From Pseudomonadota bacterium (GTDB taxonomy: Bacteria > Pseudomonadota > Alphaproteobacteria > Reyranellales > Reyranellaceae): a stretch of 7,768 bases of DNA. Shown piece after piece: positions 6,265 to 7,768 of the stretch. The stretch is from positions 1 through 7,768 of the forward strand of contig JAEZHS010000718.1 of the NCBI GenBank assembly GCA_023436825.1. Reading direction: 5' to 3'. Within the stretch, counting starts at the first letter, position 1; each line of letters opens with the position of its first letter. The notes beneath the pieces were generated by a model that had not been told where the DNA came from, searched no databases, and saw only the letters and a list, made by a program, of their open reading frames with translations. Position numbers and translations under genes: made by a program.

Positions 6265-7719
6265 CTACGGCTCGAGGACCAAAGGGCCGACCGTCGTGCG
6301 GCCCTCTAGGTCGCGGTGCGCCTGGGCGGCGGCCGACAGCGGATAGCGATGCCGGATGTCGAGGCGGATGGTGCCCTGCCGCAACGCGTCGAAGGTGCGC
6401 TGCGCCATTTCGGTCAGGGCGGAGCGCTCGGCGGTGTAGTGGAACAGCACCGGGCTGGAGAAGGTCGCGGATTTCTGGCCGAGGCTTTCGACCGACAGGC
6501 GATCGACCGCGCCACTGGCGTGGCCGTAGCAGATCCAGTGGCCGCACATGGCGAGCGCCTCGAGGTTCTCGCGCGCGGCGGCCTGGCCGAGGCCGTCATA
6601 GATGACGTCGGCGCCGCGGCCATCGGTGGCGTCGTGCAGGGCGGCGGCAAAGCGATAGTCGCGGCCGACGATGACGGCATCGCAGCCCGCCGCCCTTGCG
6701 GCGCGGGCCTTGTCGTCGGTCGAGACGGTGCCGATCACCCGCGCACCCAGGGCCTTGGCCCATTGGCAGAGCAGCAGGCCGACGCCACCCGCGGCGGCAT
6801 GGACCAGGACGGTCTCGCCGCCGCGCAGCAGGTGGGTGCGATGCAGCAGGTATTCCGCCGTCATGCCCTTCAGCATCACGGCCGCCGCCGTCTCGTCGTC
6901 GACCTCGTCGGGCAGCACGACGACCTGGTTCGCCGCCAGGGTGCGCACGCCGACATAGGCGCCGGGCGGTGCGCAGGCATAGGCGACTCGGTCGCCCGGC
7001 AACAGGTGTGTGACGCCGTCGCCGACATCGAGGACCGCGCCCGCCGCTTCCATGCCGATTGGAGCCGGCGGCTCGATCATCCGGTACTCGCCCTTGCGGA
7101 TGTAGACGTCGATGTAGTTGACGCCGATGGCGCTGTGCCTCAGGCGGACCTCGCCGGGCCCGGGCGTCCTTGCCTCGAGAGGACGCGCCTCCAGCACGTC
7201 CGGTCCGCCGAAGCGACTCGCGATCATGCCTTGCGTCGCCATCGTCTCGCCGCCGGCCGTCCGGATGGCTGGCGCTCCCGGCCGGCGCCGCAGGAAAGCG
7301 CGCAGGCCCTCGAAGCCGCCTTCGTAGACGCCCTTGCCCACGAGATCCGCGAATTCCTGCTCGCGGCCGCGCGGTGTGTCGAAGGTCGACTGCCAGTGCC
7401 AGAAGGTGCGATCGCCGTCGGTGACGCGCTTGAGCTGGACGGTGGCAACGTAGCGCTGCATGGGCAGCGTGGCGTCGAGGATGCAGTAGGTCGAAACGTA
7501 GTCGCTGTCCGAGAGGGCGAGAAGCTGCTCGCGGATGTGGTTGCCGTCCTTGAGGGTGAAGTTGCGCACGCAGCCGACCTGGTCGGAGGGCTCGTCGTTC
7601 TCGATCACCGATTCGGCGACGACCGGATGCCAGGCCGTGTGACTGTTGAAGTCGCGCAGGACCGCCCACACGCGCTCGATCGGCGCGTCGATGATCGCGG
7701 ACCGGGTGACTCGGATCAT
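6265..7719 (-). CDS. Fusion of SRPBCC domain and zinc-independent quinone oxidoreductase (MDR family)
   Basis: 484 aa in one uninterrupted frame. Residues 1-145 are an SRPBCC/polyketide-cyclase-like fold: RSAIIDAPIERVWAVLRDF, then W30HP, and a C-terminal helix GVYEGGFEGLRAFL. A short linker (146-159) follows. From M160 comes a full-length (325 aa) Qor-type medium-chain reductase. Its marks are PGPGEVRLRHSAIGVNYIDV (186-205), IRKGEY (207-212), the NADPH-binding HAAAGGVG (307-314) and a normal QOR end, TTVGPLVLEP. Zinc-ligand cysteines of alcohol dehydrogenases are absent, as in quinone oxidoreductases. The predicted activity is NADPH-dependent reduction of a quinone or enone. The SRPBCC domain may bind a hydrophobic ligand; this is inference. 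M160 (ATG 7242) could be an internal start, preceded only by a weak GGCGAG. The main start ATG 7719 has GGGAG at 7724-7728, 4 nt away. Confidence 0.88.
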   Translation of the reverse strand: MIRVTRSAIIDAPIERVWAVLRDFNSHTAWHPVVAESVIENDEPSDQVGCVRNFTLKDGNHIREQLLALSDSDYVSTYCILDATLPMQRYVATVQLKRVTDGDRTFWHWQSTFDTPRGREQEFADLVGKGVYEGGFEGLRAFLRRRPGAPAIRTAGGETMATQGMIASRFGGPDVLEARPLEARTPGPGEVRLRHSAIGVNYIDVYIRKGEYRMIEPPAPIGMEAAGAVLDVGDGVTHLLPGDRVAYACAPPGAYVGVRTLAANQVVVLPDEVDDETAAAVMLKGMTAEYLLHRTHLLRGGETVLVHAAAGGVGLLLCQWAKALGARVIGTVSTDDKARAARAAGCDAVIVGRDYRFAAALHDATDGRGADVIYDGLGQAAARENLEALAMCGHWICYGHASGAVDRLSVESLGQKSATFSSPVLFHYTAERSALTEMAQRTFDALRQGTIRLDIRHRYPLSAAAQAHRDLEGRTTVGPLVLEP

Positions 7720-7723
7720 ACGT

Positions 7724-7728
7724 CTCCC
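7724..7728 (-). promoter_or_regulatory. Ribosome binding site of the fusion gene, overlapping a REP-like repeat
   Basis: The minus strand reads GGGAG, 4 nt before ATG 7719. Its first two bases are the edge of REP-like copy 3, so the repeat's hairpin (7734-7750) starts only 5 nt upstream of the Shine-Dalgarno sequence in the mRNA if transcription begins further right. Confidence 0.55.
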
Positions 7729-7752
7729 GGACCGCGCGCGTCCCGCGCGCTC
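7727..7752 (+). repeat. REP-like palindrome, copy 3
   Basis: Flank CCGGACCGCG, variable arm CGCG, loop TCC, complementary arm CGCG, then CGCTC. The order and the 26-nt length are the same as in copies 1 and 2. The 7-bp stem is 7734-7740/7744-7750. It lies immediately upstream of the fusion gene, 6.3 kb from the doublet. An inverted partner, if present, would lie beyond base 7768. Confidence 0.8.
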
Positions 7753-7768
7753 GGACGCGCATGTAATG

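Overview
The window is high-GC DNA with long codon-biased genes, an Opp/Dpp-type peptide ABC cassette, an MCT-like MFS carrier, a class III nucleotide cyclase and palindromic intergenic repeats. Together these suggest a soil or environmental alphaproteobacterium (Hyphomicrobiales or Rhodospirillales, Reyranella/Bradyrhizobium-like). That placement rests on gene style and protein flavour only; there is no rRNA or tRNA here.

Layout. From right to left on the minus strand come an MFS transporter (5024-3780), a DppD/OppD-type ATPase (3566-2565), a DppF/OppF-type ATPase that overlaps it by ATGA (2568-1561), a 232-bp gap with a large nested palindrome, and an extracellular solute-binding protein (1328 to beyond base 1). 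The two ATPases and the binding protein should be parts of one peptide/opine-type importer. Its permeases are not in the window and probably lie further left. On the right half, a plus-strand class III adenylate/guanylate cyclase (5526-6260) converges, with only 4 bp between stop codons, on a minus-strand gene (7719-6265). That gene encodes an unusual fusion of an SRPBCC ligand-binding domain to a zinc-independent quinone oxidoreductase.

The roughly 500 bp between the divergent MFS and cyclase genes holds two things: an inverted doublet of a CCTCTCCCC-type palindrome (5090-5191), and a frameshifted remnant of the C-terminus of a LivF-like branched-chain amino-acid ABC ATPase (about 5217-5420, minus).

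The most notable non-coding signal is a REP-like palindrome present three times: 1440-1465 (+), 1475-1500 (-) and 7727-7752 (+). Its loop and flanks are constant, while the four variable stem bases change in a compensatory way. The first two copies are inverted to each other inside a longer inverted repeat (1401-1545) that can fold as a cloverleaf. The third abuts the ribosome-binding site of the fusion gene. The rest is recognisable metabolic and transport gene content. I see no defence system, CRISPR array or integrated phage.
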